Assembly: GCA_938005545.1 (NCBI GenBank)
Contig: CALKXV010000049.1
Location: forward strand, 17,338 to 81,337
Direction of reading: 5' to 3'
Length of the DNA: 64,000 nt
Origin: an uncultured Paracoccaceae bacterium
Lineage (GTDB): Bacteria; Pseudomonadota; Alphaproteobacteria; Rhodobacterales; Rhodobacteraceae
Shown one piece after another: positions 9,429 to 18,491 of the stretch. The position numbers were made by a program, and so were the translations under genes. The notes beneath the pieces are model-generated. The model saw only the letters and a program-made list of their open reading frames with translations. It was not told the origin of the DNA and ran no database searches. Within the stretch, counting starts at the first letter, position 1, and each line of letters starts with the position of its first letter.

Positions 9429-10682
9429 ATGACCATGGATTTATTACAGCTCACTTCGCTTTTGATCGTATTGGCCGCGCTTTTCGGGGCCGTCAATTAT
9501 CTGTTTTTAAAACTGCCTTCGGCGATTGGCATTTTGGTGGTGTCGCTCTTGGCGTCGCTTGTGATCCTGGGGCTGGACCTGTTGGTGCAGGGCTTTACGG
9601 TCGATGATCAGGTGCGAACCTTGGTCGGCGGCATCGCATTTTCAGACGCCTTGTTGGAAGGCATGCTGGGGCTATTGCTGTTTGCAGGCGCGCTTCACGT
9701 AAAGCTGTCGGACTTGCGCGAGCAATGGCGGCTGGTCGCATTGATGGCAACGATTGGCATTGCGTTGTCGACGGTGATTGTGGGCGTCGGGTTTTCGTGG
9801 CTGACCGGCATGCCGATCCTGATCGCGCTGGTCTTTGGATCGTTGATTTCACCCACGGACCCGGTTGCGGTTTTGGGTGTTTTGCGCGAAGCCAGCCTGC
9901 CCAAGACGTTGGAAACCAAGATCGCGGGCGAAAGTCTGTTCAACGACGGTGTCGGCTATGTGGTGTTTCTGGTGTTGGTAGGCCTGGCCTTTCCCCACGG
10001 CGATGACCACGGCGGCGGGTTATCCGGGGCGGTCACGCTGTTCTTCCAAGAGGCGGTTGGCGGCGCAGTCCTGGGCATCGCGCTTGGTTGGTTGACATTC
10101 CGGTTGATGCGGCGGATCGACGATTATTCGCTTGAGGTTCTTTTAACGCTGGCTTTGGCCTTTGGGGGGTATCAACTGGCGGTTTGGCTGCATTTTTCGG
10201 CCCCGATCATGGCGGTCTGTGCAGGCCTTTTGATCGGTGACGTGGGTGCCGCAAAGGGTATGAGCGACGAAACGCGCAAATACGTCGATGCCTTCTGGAA
10301 GTTGATCGACGAAATTCTGAACGCTGTTTTGTTCCTTTTGATCGGGATCGAGGTTTTCGCAATCACATTCAACATGGATGCGTTCCAGACCGGGCTGGCG
10401 GCCATCGCCTTGGCCTTGGTTGCACGCTTGGCGGCGGTTGCAGTGCCCGTACTGGTGCTTCGCCCGTTCCGCAGTTTCTCGCCCGGTGTGATTCCGATCA
10501 TGACATGGGGTGGGCTAAAAGGCGGTATTTCGGTTGCACTTGCGCTAAGCCTGCCTGACGGGGAATGGACGCCGCTTATTCTGACGGCGACCTATATGGT
10601 GGTGATCTTTTCGATCATCGTTCAAGGCCTAACCGTAGCTGGGTTGGCCAATCGTTTGGGCCGGGAGCCTGATCTGGTATGA
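9429..10682 (+). CDS. Na+/H+ antiporter, CPA1 (NhaP) family
   Basis: A 417-residue membrane protein with about 12 helices of the sodium/hydrogen exchanger family. The key motifs SLISPTDPVAVLGVL (about residues 137-151, with the TDPVAV of NhaP/NHE proteins) and AGESLFNDGVGYVVF (about 168-182, with the ND ion-binding pair) are intact. It should exchange cytoplasmic Na+ for H+, fitting a marine host. A second ATG two codons in (9435) is possible. Its stop overlaps the start of phzF by ATGA. Confidence 0.88.
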   Translation: MTMDLLQLTSLLIVLAALFGAVNYLFLKLPSAIGILVVSLLASLVILGLDLLVQGFTVDDQVRTLVGGIAFSDALLEGMLGLLLFAGALHVKLSDLREQWRLVALMATIGIALSTVIVGVGFSWLTGMPILIALVFGSLISPTDPVAVLGVLREASLPKTLETKIAGESLFNDGVGYVVFLVLVGLAFPHGDDHGGGLSGAVTLFFQEAVGGAVLGIALGWLTFRLMRRIDDYSLEVLLTLALAFGGYQLAVWLHFSAPIMAVCAGLLIGDVGAAKGMSDETRKYVDAFWKLIDEILNAVLFLLIGIEVFAITFNMDAFQTGLAAIALALVARLAAVAVPVLVLRPFRSFSPGVIPIMTWGGLKGGISVALALSLPDGEWTPLILTATYMVVIFSIIVQGLTVAGLANRLGREPDLV

Positions 10683-11536
10683 CGGATTATCTGGTCTATG
10701 ACGTCTTCACCGACCGTGCTTTTGGCGGCAATCCACTGGCAATCATCCCAAGTGCGCAGGGTCTGGCGGACGCCGATCTGCAACGCATTGCGCGGGAATT
10801 CAACTTTTCCGAAACCACCTTTGTCTTTCCGCCCGTGGCCGGTGGTGATGCAAAGGTGCGCATCTTTACGCCGAGCGCAGAAATCCCATTTGCGGGTCAT
10901 CCAACCATCGGAACGGCGCTTGCGCTGCACAATCTTGGCCGCGTTGGAACCGACATGGTGCTGGAACTGGGGGTTGGGCCAATCCCTGTCACCATCACCG
11001 GGATCCGTGCACGCTTTGTCACCAAGGTGCCGCTTCAAACCTGGCCCGGACCGTCGGTGGAGGTTGTTGCGGCCAGCGTCGGGCTTGGCCTCGATAAGAT
11101 CCGCGCAGACCGGCATCGACCGATCATTGCAAGTGTGGGTCTACCCTTTGTTTTGGCCGAAATCAGCACTGAGGATGCTTTGAGCGCAATCCAAACCAAT
11201 ACGGACGCTTTTCGCGCCTTTGACAGCCAATGGCCCACGGCCAACCATTATGATCTGTTTGCCTATACGCGGGATGGCCAAACGATCAACGCGCGCATGT
11301 TTGCGCCCCTTGATGGCATCCCCGAAGACCCGGCCACCGGCAGTGCTTCGGCGGCCCTTGCGGCCTATCTGGGGCAGCTTGAAGGTGTGTCTGCGACCTT
11401 CCAGATCAACCAAGGCGTCGACATGGGTCGCCCCAGCAAGATCGAAGCCGAAGTTACAGTTGACGGCGGCACCCCCGTCGCCATCGCGATTTCCGGCGAA
11501 GCGGTGCCTGTAATGGAAGGGCGTCTTGTCGTCTGA
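10679..11536 (+). CDS. PhzF family isomerase/epimerase
   Basis: A 285-residue member of the PhzF family (diaminopimelate-epimerase fold with two similar halves). The conserved start VYDVFTDRAFGGNPLAI, the catalytic glutamate in FNFSETTFV (about residue 45) and the PEDPATGSASAALAAYL motif (about 218) are present. The substrate of most such proteins is unknown; no phenazine genes are near, so a role in phenazine synthesis is not implied. Translationally coupled to the antiporter. Confidence 0.88.
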   Translation: MTDYLVYDVFTDRAFGGNPLAIIPSAQGLADADLQRIAREFNFSETTFVFPPVAGGDAKVRIFTPSAEIPFAGHPTIGTALALHNLGRVGTDMVLELGVGPIPVTITGIRARFVTKVPLQTWPGPSVEVVAASVGLGLDKIRADRHRPIIASVGLPFVLAEISTEDALSAIQTNTDAFRAFDSQWPTANHYDLFAYTRDGQTINARMFAPLDGIPEDPATGSASAALAAYLGQLEGVSATFQINQGVDMGRPSKIEAEVTVDGGTPVAIAISGEAVPVMEGRLVV

Positions 11537-11596
11537 GGGTTTTCCTTGGCCGCGTCTTGGCTTAGAACAGTTCCGCAGGCAGACAGAGACATTCGA

Positions 11597-12007
11597 ATGA
11601 CCGACACTATTATCGAGCGCTGCGAGGCAAATGGCCTGCGTCTGACAGATCAGCGGCGCACGATTGCCCATGTTCTGGAAGACGCCGATGACCATCCGGA
11701 TGTGGAAGAGCTTTATGCCCGCGCCAGTGCGGTCGACGCTGGAATTTCCCTTGCAACGGTGTATCGGACGGTAAAGCTGTTCGAGGAAGCCGGTATTCTG
11801 GAAAAGCTGGACTTTCGCGATGGACGTGCCCGCTATGAAGATGCGGAACGCGATCACCACGATCACCTGATCGACATGAATTCGGGACACGTGATCGAAT
11901 TCGTCGACGAAGACATCGAAGCTTTGCAAGAACGTATCGCAGCCAAGCTGGGCTATGAGTTAAAGGGGCACCGCATGGAGCTCTATGGCGTGAAGCGAAG
12001 AACCTGA
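11597..12007 (+). CDS. Fur family regulator, Fur/Mur type
   Basis: A 136-residue metal-responsive repressor. The winged-helix domain (RLTDQRRTIAHVL ... SLATVYRTVKLFEEAGIL, residues 13-75) and the metal-binding HHDHLIDMNSGHVIEF block (about residues 92-107) are clear. The CxxC pairs that bind structural zinc in Fur and Zur of other groups are absent (the first is replaced by DMNS), which is usual for alphaproteobacterial Fur, often acting as the manganese regulator Mur. Start ATG at 11597, 60 bases after phzF. Two hairpins follow the stop. Confidence 0.85.
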   Translation: MTDTIIERCEANGLRLTDQRRTIAHVLEDADDHPDVEELYARASAVDAGISLATVYRTVKLFEEAGILEKLDFRDGRARYEDAERDHHDHLIDMNSGHVIEFVDEDIEALQERIAAKLGYELKGHRMELYGVKRRT

Positions 12008-12110
12008 CAATCATCGCTTAACCAAGCCGATTAATCAAAACGAGCGCCTTTCAGGCGCACTCGATTCTATGTCGGTGTCCGGCACGAAACCCTGTTTATT
12101 CTTAGAAAAA

Positions 12111-12147
12111 TGCGCGGAGGCCCGATGTCCCCCGCGCAATTGTTTTT
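12111..12147 (+). terminator. Probable terminator downstream of the fur/mur gene
   Basis: Stem TGCGCGG (12111-12117) with CCGCGCA (12132-12138), then ATTGTTTTT. A second, weaker hairpin GCGCC-TTTCA-GGCGC (12044-12058) lies closer to the gene but lacks a T-run. Confidence 0.6.
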
Positions 12148-12175
12148 GGTGCGCACCAAAGGCGCACTATCGGGA

Positions 12176-12544
12176 TTATTTTTCGCTGGCGATGCCCAGA
12201 CCAACAGTGAATTTTTCGCACCAGACCCAAACCTCGTTGTAGTCGTTTGGATCAATTCCCGCAGGCAGGTCGTACGACGAAGCGCCGGAATCCGCTTTCA
12301 GCAATACTGTCAGAGTTTCAGGGGCGTATTTGCCATCCTTACCAAGCGCAATGCGTGGATCAGGAGCACCGTCAAAGCGGAAATCATCAAGTAGATTAAC
12401 TGTATTTCCCACGATTTCAGCTGTTCCCGAAACGGTGTGATTATTGATGCCCTTAAACTTGAAAAGGCGACCATGGCCTCCGGCAAAGGCAGCAGGGGCA
12501 GCTGTGACGGCAGCGCAGGCTGCCAAAAATGTACGACGGTCCAT
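12176..12544 (-). CDS. Exported DM13-domain protein
   Basis: A 122-residue protein. The start MDRRTFLAACAAVTAAPAAFA is a twin-arginine style signal peptide (RRTFL) with cleavage after AFA at residue 21. The mature part fits the DM13 domain: a beta-rich fold with HTVSGTAEIVG, a DFRFDGAPDPRIALGKDG block and a single cysteine in EVWVWCEKFTVGLGIA near the C-terminus. DM13 domains are proposed to take part in redox or electron transfer at the cell surface, but this has not been proven for bacterial single-domain forms. It is a lone gene, convergent with fur. Confidence 0.75.
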   Translation of the reverse strand: MDRRTFLAACAAVTAAPAAFAGGHGRLFKFKGINNHTVSGTAEIVGNTVNLLDDFRFDGAPDPRIALGKDGKYAPETLTVLLKADSGASSYDLPAGIDPNDYNEVWVWCEKFTVGLGIASEK

Positions 12545-12696
12545 TAGGGAAACTCCAAGTTATTGTTCCATGTGCAGAACCTACATTCCCGACGTCCCTA
12601 TGCCTACAGCGCTTACGGGTTTGTGATCGTGATATGAGTTTTAGGCAGAAGGGTTTTAATCTATGTCTACATCTGCAAGTATTGGAAGGACTGGAA

Positions 12697-13272
12697 ATGG
12701 GCCTATCGGTCGTTCTAAGCCTCGGTTTGGCTTTCGGAATTTGGGCGTTTCTGCGTCACAAGCCCATGTCTGTTCGCCTGATGATTGTCCTGGTCCCCTT
12801 GGCGATGGTTGTGGTTTTGATCGGGGCCGCAAACATCATTATTTCAATAAAAGCTGGTTATATAGGTGACAGTTTCTGGACTTTGGGAACCGGCGGTCGA
12901 GTTGGTGTCATTCTGATCAGCACCTTCGGGTTAACCGCTTTGTTCTTGGCCATAGGGTGGAAATCAAAACTTTTCAAACGCCTGCCTATATGGGTTGGTT
13001 TGCCAATGGATGCGCTTGTTGGAATTGTTACATTTGCGGTCTTCTATTCGATATCCCCGCAGATTTATTACACTCTGTACCAGTTTATTTTCCCATATCT
13101 GCCGAACCAGGTTGTCGTGAAACAGCTTCTGGATGTCGAAAAGGTCCTTCAGATTGCGCGCCTTGTGGTGGGCGGATCTTTGTCAGATCACCTGTCTGGC
13201 ATCGCTTTGTGGGCCATACTGCCGTTCACGCTTTGGATGCACGCGCACCGGGTGCCGGACGATCCAAGCTAG
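12697..13272 (+). CDS. Multi-pass membrane protein, unknown function
   Basis: A 191-residue hydrophobic protein with about four or five predicted membrane helices (near residues 3-17, 24-46, 61-86, 99-128 and 165-185). No family recognised. The ATG at 12697 has a strong Shine-Dalgarno (GGAAGGA, 12684-12690); the frame is open from 12529 but that segment lies over the DM13 gene start and promoter. T- and A-richer than its neighbours. Convergent with the ketoacyl synthase gene, 25 bases apart. Confidence 0.7.
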   Translation: MGLSVVLSLGLAFGIWAFLRHKPMSVRLMIVLVPLAMVVVLIGAANIIISIKAGYIGDSFWTLGTGGRVGVILISTFGLTALFLAIGWKSKLFKRLPIWVGLPMDALVGIVTFAVFYSISPQIYYTLYQFIFPYLPNQVVVKQLLDVEKVLQIARLVVGGSLSDHLSGIALWAILPFTLWMHAHRVPDDPS

Positions 13273-13297
13273 GCCAAAGTGTTGAGGCGCGCCTGTG

Positions 13298-14506
13298 TCA
13301 GGCTTTCTTTAGGGCCAGAACCGCGTTCAATCCGCCGAAGGCAAAGGCATTCGATAGGACATAGGCCACCGAAGCTTCGCGCGCTTCGTTCGGAACCACG
13401 TCCAAGGCGCATTCGGGGTCAGGTTCCTGGTAACCAATCGTGGGCGCGATGACGCCGTCTTTTAGAGCCATAAGGCAAGCCAGCAATTCAACCGCACCCG
13501 TGCCGCCGATCAAGTGGCCGTGCATGGATTTGGTCGAGGAAATCAGCACTTCGTTGGCATGATGACCAAAGACGTTAGAGACGGCAGCGCATTCGGTCTT
13601 GTCATTCGCCGCCGTGCCAGTGCCGTGCGCGTTGATATAGCCGACCTGTTCTGCGTTGATGCCAGCATCTTTGAGCGCCCCGGAAATGGCGCGCGCCGCA
13701 CCGTCTTGCGATGGCATAACTATGTCGGCGGCGTCTGAGGTCATCGAGAACCCGACGACCTCGGCTAAGATATTCGCGCTCCGCGCTTTGGCGTGGTCAT
13801 AGTCTTCGAAGACGAAAACACCGGCACCTTCGCCTTGCACCATGCCATTGCGGTTAGCGGAAAACGGTCGACACGCGTCCTTGGACATAACACGCAATCC
13901 TTCCCAGGCTTTCACGCCGCCAAAGCACAACATGCTTTCCGAGCCACCCGTCACTATTACCTTGGCCGCACCGCCCCGGATCAACCAAAACGCCTGACCC
14001 ATAGCGTGATTTGACGACGCACAGGCCGTGGCCACAGTGAAAGATGGCCCCTTCAGGTTAAAACGCATCGACACATGGCTGGCGGCAGCGTTGTTCATCA
14101 GTTTCGGGACAATGAACGGATGAACCCGGTTTTTGCCTTCTTCATAGACCGCGCGGTAGTTTTCATCCTGAGTGTTAAGACCGCCACCTGAAGTGCCCAA
14201 CACCACACCGGATTCTGCGGCAAGGCCGCCGTCGAAATCCAACCCGGATTGAGCAATTGCTTCTTCAGCGGCGACAAGTGTGAACTGGGTGAACCGATCA
14301 AACAGCGCCAACTGCTGGCGGTTGAAGCGGCTGTCGGGATCATAGCCTTTGACCTGTCCACCAAGGCGGATCGACAGGCGTTCGACATCGCGGATGTCAA
14401 GTTCGCCAATCCCGCAAACTCCGTCGCGCATGGCCTGTTGGGTGGCCTGAACCGAGTGGCCCAGGGGGTTAATCGTCCCGGCCCCGGTGATGGCGACACG
14501 GCGCAT
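13298..14506 (-). CDS. Beta-ketoacyl-ACP synthase (FabF-like)
   Basis: A 402-residue condensing enzyme of the KAS I/II type. The Cys-His-His active site is complete: TACASSNHA (Cys at about residue 162), NAHGTGTAANDKTE (His at about 295) and STKSMHGHLIGG (Lys and His at about 324-331). It extends acyl chains on an acyl carrier protein. It starts two bases after the adjacent carrier protein gene and follows lpxD, so it is probably a dedicated enzyme for special fatty acids (for example lipid A acyl chains) rather than the main housekeeping FabF, whose usual partners (fabD, fabG, acpP) are absent here. Confidence 0.9.
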   Translation of the reverse strand: MRRVAITGAGTINPLGHSVQATQQAMRDGVCGIGELDIRDVERLSIRLGGQVKGYDPDSRFNRQQLALFDRFTQFTLVAAEEAIAQSGLDFDGGLAAESGVVLGTSGGGLNTQDENYRAVYEEGKNRVHPFIVPKLMNNAAASHVSMRFNLKGPSFTVATACASSNHAMGQAFWLIRGGAAKVIVTGGSESMLCFGGVKAWEGLRVMSKDACRPFSANRNGMVQGEGAGVFVFEDYDHAKARSANILAEVVGFSMTSDAADIVMPSQDGAARAISGALKDAGINAEQVGYINAHGTGTAANDKTECAAVSNVFGHHANEVLISSTKSMHGHLIGGTGAVELLACLMALKDGVIAPTIGYQEPDPECALDVVPNEAREASVAYVLSNAFAFGGLNAVLALKKA

Positions 14507-14508
14507 GT

Positions 14509-14778
14509 TCAGGCGGACTTCTCGGCGACGAATTGTTCAACGGCTGCGACGACGGATGCGACTGACGAGATGTCGAAATCGCTCTTTTCGGGTTCGTTGG
14601 CGTTGAATGGCACTGTAATGTCAAAACTTTCTTCGATTGCGAAGATGGCTTCGACCAACCCCATGGAATCTACGCCCAAATCCGAAAGGGATTGATCCAT
14701 AGATACATCGGCCGGTTCAAGCACAGCTTGTTCGGCAATAATTTGAATAACCCGGTCTTTGACGTTTTCGCTCATCAC
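14509..14778 (-). CDS. Acyl carrier protein (specialised)
   Basis: An 89-residue acidic acyl carrier protein. The phosphopantetheine site is DLGVDSMGLVEAIFAIEE, with Ser at about residue 35 in DSM rather than the common DSL. The segment after helix 3 (TVPFNANEPEKSDFDISS) is longer than in AcpP, as in carrier proteins that serve special acyl chains. Between lpxD (30 bases upstream) and a ketoacyl synthase (2 bases downstream), it most likely delivers acyl chains to cell-envelope lipids. An AcpXL-like role is an inference from context. Confidence 0.87.
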   Translation of the reverse strand: MMSENVKDRVIQIIAEQAVLEPADVSMDQSLSDLGVDSMGLVEAIFAIEESFDITVPFNANEPEKSDFDISSVASVVAAVEQFVAEKSA

Positions 14779-14808
14779 TGACCCGCCTCTTTTCCCTTAG
14801 GCGGATAT

Positions 14809-15900
14809 TTAGTCATCCTCGCCGTCCAATGGAACAGCTTTCTTCAATGCGCGTACATCCGCAAACAATCGTGGCAAACGGCGCCAGTTCTGGGAGGCTG
14901 TGATGTATTGGTCCATTTTCATGGCCGGAAAGCCCAGAACAATTCGTCCTGCGGGGATTTTACTCAGGATTTTTGTGCCACCGCCGGCCACCACGTCGTC
15001 ACCAACGGTGGTATTGTCGGTGACCCCCACCTGGCCGCCCAACACCACACGATTGCCGATTTTGGTTGATCCGGCGATGCCGACCAGCCCGCACAACAAC
15101 GTATCCTCGCCCACTTCAACGTTATGGCCGATCATCACCAGACTATCGACCTTTGAACGGTTGCCGATGCGGGTCGCACGAATGGTCCCCCGGTCGATAG
15201 CTGCATTTGCGCCGACTTCGACGTCATCGCCAATTTCGACAGTGCCCAGCGAATGAATGCGGGTCCAGGATGCGTTTTTGGCCGCCACATCGCTACCGAT
15301 TGCGGCGCGCGCCTCTTCGACGCGGCTTTTGTCGGGGGTGACATAGCTGAAACCATCGCCGCCAATGACTGCACCCGGCTGACAGATGAAACGATCCCCG
15401 ATCATCACCCGCGCGCCGATGCGGGCACCTGCGTGGATCAGCGCATCGTCCCCGATGCACGCATCCTCTGCGATGCTTGCATGGTTTGCGATGCGAACGC
15501 GTGCCCCGATTTCGACCCGAGCCCCGATCACAACCAATGGCCCAATCGCCGCGCCCTCGCCGATCTTTGCGGTCGGGTCAATAATCGCAGCGGGGTGAAT
15601 GCCTGGCGCAATCTCGGGTCCGGGATCCAGCAGTTTGGTCAGCCCTGACATGGCATAGCGTGGCCTTGGAACCACAATCGCGGCCTCAAGCCCGAGGCTT
15701 TGCCAATCAGCCTCCGCCCAGACAATCGCCGCCCGCGCCTGCCCCTTGGCCAAGCCATCGGCATATTCAGGCTTCATGGCGATTGCCAGATCGTCGGCGC
15801 TTGCGTCAGCGGGTTCAGCGGCCCCGGTGACTAAAAGATCAACGGCGCCAAATGCTTCTGCATTCAGCGCCGCTGCGATATCTTTGATTTTGTAACTCAT
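14809..15900 (-). CDS. lpxD: UDP-3-O-acylglucosamine N-acyltransferase
   Basis: A 363-residue LpxD, the third enzyme of lipid A synthesis, adding a 3-hydroxyacyl chain from ACP to the 2-amino group of UDP-3-O-acylglucosamine. The N-terminal uridine-binding domain (about residues 1-105) is followed by a long left-handed beta helix of hexapeptide repeats (IGEGAAIGPLVVIGARVEIG and on, to about 310), including MIGHNVEVGEDT with the catalytic His. Its usual neighbours lpxA, fabZ and bamA are missing; instead it is in an operon with an L,D-transpeptidase upstream and a carrier protein and ketoacyl synthase downstream. Confidence 0.92.
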   Translation of the reverse strand: MSYKIKDIAAALNAEAFGAVDLLVTGAAEPADASADDLAIAMKPEYADGLAKGQARAAIVWAEADWQSLGLEAAIVVPRPRYAMSGLTKLLDPGPEIAPGIHPAAIIDPTAKIGEGAAIGPLVVIGARVEIGARVRIANHASIAEDACIGDDALIHAGARIGARVMIGDRFICQPGAVIGGDGFSYVTPDKSRVEEARAAIGSDVAAKNASWTRIHSLGTVEIGDDVEVGANAAIDRGTIRATRIGNRSKVDSLVMIGHNVEVGEDTLLCGLVGIAGSTKIGNRVVLGGQVGVTDNTTVGDDVVAGGGTKILSKIPAGRIVLGFPAMKMDQYITASQNWRRLPRLFADVRALKKAVPLDGEDD

Positions 15901-15925
15901 GCCCGGGCCCTCTTGGCCCTGAGGC

Positions 15926-17536
15926 TTAGCTTCTTACTGCGCGAAGGGAAACCCCGGCGTTTTTCAACGCCTTCCAGATCTTGGCGTCGCGACCATAGAC
16001 GTCACGGCGGAACTGGATCTTGCCTTTGGCCTGGGTCATCGCGGTCCGGTATACCAGATGCACGGGCACCTCTTTTTCAAGGGGAACCACGGTTTCGCGA
16101 CCTGTCGTCAGACGGGCCTGAAAATAGCCTACGGGATCGCGTTCCTGAACCTTCAACAGGGCATAGGCAAAGTCGAACGGATCGTTCAGGCGGATACAAC
16201 CGTGGCTGAATGCGCGGGCTTCGCGACCGAACAGCTGCTTTTGCGGCGTGTCGTGCAGATAGATGTTGTGACGGTTCGGGAACATGAATTTCACCAGACC
16301 AAGTGCATTGCGACGACTTGGCGGCTGTTTGATATCAAACGGGAAGGTCCGTTCGTCAAACTGCGTAAAGTCCATGTTTTCGCGGCTAATGGTCTGGCCA
16401 CGCGAATTGATCAGGCGCAAATGGCCGACTGCATTCGGGTTCTTTTGCAGCATTGGAAGATATTCTTTAACCGCAATCGAACGTGGCACATTCCAAGTGG
16501 GGTTGATGACCATATGTTCCATCACGTCCGAAAACTCAGGCGTCCTGCGATCGGAATCATTGGCACCCACGACCGATTTGGTCTGGAACGTGACCTTGCC
16601 GTTGTCGATGATCCGCGCCTGATAGTCGGTAATGTTCACCCAGACGTGGCGCTTACCAAGCGGCATGTTGATCCAGCGTTCGCGTTCCATCGCAACCATG
16701 ATCTGGCTGAGACGCGTGGCCGGTTCGATGTTGATTTCGCGCATCGTCCCCTGGCCTGCGACGCCATCTGTGACCAATCCGTGGTCCCGCTGGAAGGTCG
16801 CGACGGCCTGCTTTAGCTTGTCGTCATAGGTCGAACCTGCTGTACGACGCATATAGCCCATGGCGATCAAACGGTTGCGCATCTGCACGACGGCACCGCC
16901 CGATTGTCCGGGTTTCAGCGATTTGGCTTGAACTTTCGCGCCCCATCCGCCCTTGCCAACGACCTTTTCGAACTTCAGCTTCTCTTTCGTCAGGCGCGTG
17001 TATTCCGGCGTTGATGGAGGCAGCTTCTTGATGAAGGCTTTGGGTGAGGATTTGGAGAATGTGCTGAGAAGAGACGTGCGGCTGCGATACGGCACTTCGC
17101 GGACCAAACCGGCGTCGACCCGGCTAGGAACAAGAACACCTGTTTGGATGTCGCGGGCATAGCGCAGGAACAGACGGCTCATTTCGACTTCGAGGCGCCC
17201 GAGTTCACGTTCTGACGTAACGCGGCGCGGGTTGATGCTGAGCGTATCCATGCTGTAGCGGTCGGCTGGCAATCCGTGGACCGAGGCATTTTGCACCGCT
17301 TTGATCAAAGCCTCGCGGCGTTTTTTGGCTTTGTTGCCCTTGGCCGTCCAAATCGCTTTGTAACCGTTTGCCTTATAAAACTCAGCAATATCACGGTCTT
17401 TGGCGGCAGCTTCGGCAACGGATTGCACAAAAGCAGTGACCTGAGCCTGTGCAGGCACGGCCCAAGTTGTCGCCGCGATGACGAGCGCAAAGATAGTCAA
17501 AAATGTAAGTCGTTTGATGGAAGATGTGGCAGTCAT
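15926..17536 (-). CDS. L,D-transpeptidase, YcbB/LdtD type
   Basis: A 536-residue murein L,D-transpeptidase that forms 3-3 (mDAP-mDAP) cross-links in peptidoglycan. Order: signal sequence (about residues 5-32, cut after AQA), a scaffold domain, a peptidoglycan-binding motif (VVQMRNRLIAMGYM ... AVATFQRDHGLVTDGVAG, about 225-275), and a YkuD catalytic domain ending with FSHGCIRLNDP (about 455), whose His and Cys are catalytic. I chose the ATG at 17536 (GGA 11 bases upstream) over the one at 17581, which has no ribosome site. First gene of the ldt-lpxD-acp-fabF operon, and divergent from a MepK-like gene. Confidence 0.9.
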   Translation of the reverse strand: MTATSSIKRLTFLTIFALVIAATTWAVPAQAQVTAFVQSVAEAAAKDRDIAEFYKANGYKAIWTAKGNKAKKRREALIKAVQNASVHGLPADRYSMDTLSINPRRVTSERELGRLEVEMSRLFLRYARDIQTGVLVPSRVDAGLVREVPYRSRTSLLSTFSKSSPKAFIKKLPPSTPEYTRLTKEKLKFEKVVGKGGWGAKVQAKSLKPGQSGGAVVQMRNRLIAMGYMRRTAGSTYDDKLKQAVATFQRDHGLVTDGVAGQGTMREINIEPATRLSQIMVAMERERWINMPLGKRHVWVNITDYQARIIDNGKVTFQTKSVVGANDSDRRTPEFSDVMEHMVINPTWNVPRSIAVKEYLPMLQKNPNAVGHLRLINSRGQTISRENMDFTQFDERTFPFDIKQPPSRRNALGLVKFMFPNRHNIYLHDTPQKQLFGREARAFSHGCIRLNDPFDFAYALLKVQERDPVGYFQARLTTGRETVVPLEKEVPVHLVYRTAMTQAKGKIQFRRDVYGRDAKIWKALKNAGVSLRAVRS

Positions 17537-17851
17537 CTTACGTCCAATACTGTTAGTGCTCCCCAGTCTCACTCTTGTCATGGATAACGTTAACAGTGTC
17601 TATTCAAATTCCAGCCAGCCACGCCGTCTGTCACTCAGTTGCAACAACACATTGACCAAGATGCAACACTGCCACTCGATTGAATAAATTGGCAATTTTC
17701 CGCCGATTACGGACACCAAAACACACAAATTGATCAATTATGTTTCAAGCGTTAACCATTTGGGGCATATAGCCTTTGTACTTGGGGGAGTGAGGTACCT
17801 CTGACCGCGTAGAAAAAACGCGGCAGAGTTGATAACGGGACACGTGATATA
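17537..17851. other. Divergent intergenic region between the transpeptidase and MepK-like genes
   Basis: 315 bases without a convincing gene. It must hold both promoters. Visible structure: GTTGCA-N18-TGCAAC inverted repeat near 17638-17667, the 10-bp palindrome GAGGTACCTC (17792-17801), and hairpin CCGCGT-AGAAAAA-ACGCGG (17805-17823) in the leader of the rightward gene. A TTAACCAT near 17754 resembles a CtrA half-site, which alone is weak evidence. Confidence 0.55.
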
Positions 17852-18421
17852 ATGACGACTTCATATTCGAAGGGCGTAACGCGTCGAGGTTTGCTTGGTG
17901 CCTTCGCCGCGACAGCTCTGGTGGCAGCACCTACTTATTCCAATGCTTTCGGGCTGTTACGCGGCGCTGGCGACGTTCGAAAACTCAACATGTATTCGGG
18001 CCGAACCGGCGAACAAATCGACATGATCTATTGGATTGATGGCGATTACATCCCGGAAGCCTTGCAAGAAGTGAACCGGTTCATGCGCGATTGGCGCACC
18101 GATGGCACAATATCCATGGACACACGAACAGTTGATATTCTGGCCGCATCCCACCGGATGCTGGAAACTGACACGCCTTATGTTCTGTTGTCCGGGTATC
18201 GTTCGCCAAAGACAAATTCGATGCTTCGCTCTAAATCCCGGTCAGTTGCGCGCAATTCGCTGCACATGAAGGGTCAGGCGGCAGATATTCGTATCCAAGG
18301 ACGCAGCGTGGCACAAATTTCCCGCGCGGCCATTTCCTGTTCGGCTGGCGGTGTTGGCAAATACTCGCGGTCGAACTTTGTGCATATGGACTGTGGTCCG
18401 ATCCGTATCTGGGGCCGGTAA
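17852..18421 (+). CDS. MepK-like peptidoglycan endopeptidase (DUF882/YcbK, M15 family)
   Basis: A 189-residue exported zinc peptidase of the YcbK/MepK group, which in E. coli cuts the 3-3 cross-links made by L,D-transpeptidases. Its signal is of the Tat type (VTRRGLLGAFAATALVAAP). The metal site is intact: SLHMKGQAADIRI (H...D, about residues 134-146) and a late histidine in SNFVHMDCGPI (about 175). It faces away from the LdtD-like gene, a neighbour relation that also exists as ycbB-ycbK in E. coli. Followed by a strong terminator. Confidence 0.88.
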   Translation: MTTSYSKGVTRRGLLGAFAATALVAAPTYSNAFGLLRGAGDVRKLNMYSGRTGEQIDMIYWIDGDYIPEALQEVNRFMRDWRTDGTISMDTRTVDILAASHRMLETDTPYVLLSGYRSPKTNSMLRSKSRSVARNSLHMKGQAADIRIQGRSVAQISRAAISCSAGGVGKYSRSNFVHMDCGPIRIWGR

Positions 18422-18455
18422 GCCACGTTCAGCAAGCCGTTTAAAGTAGAAAAAG

Positions 18456-18480
18456 ACGCGCCTTTTCAGGCGCGTTTTTT
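18456..18480. terminator. Terminator between the MepK-like gene and sugar-transport operon 1
   Basis: Stem ACGCGCC (18456-18462) with GGCGCGT (18469-18475), loop TTTTCA, then TTTTTT. An A-run on the left side means it can also serve the leftward operon that ends at 18492. Confidence 0.88.
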
Positions 18481-18491
18481 CGTGGGCCCCA

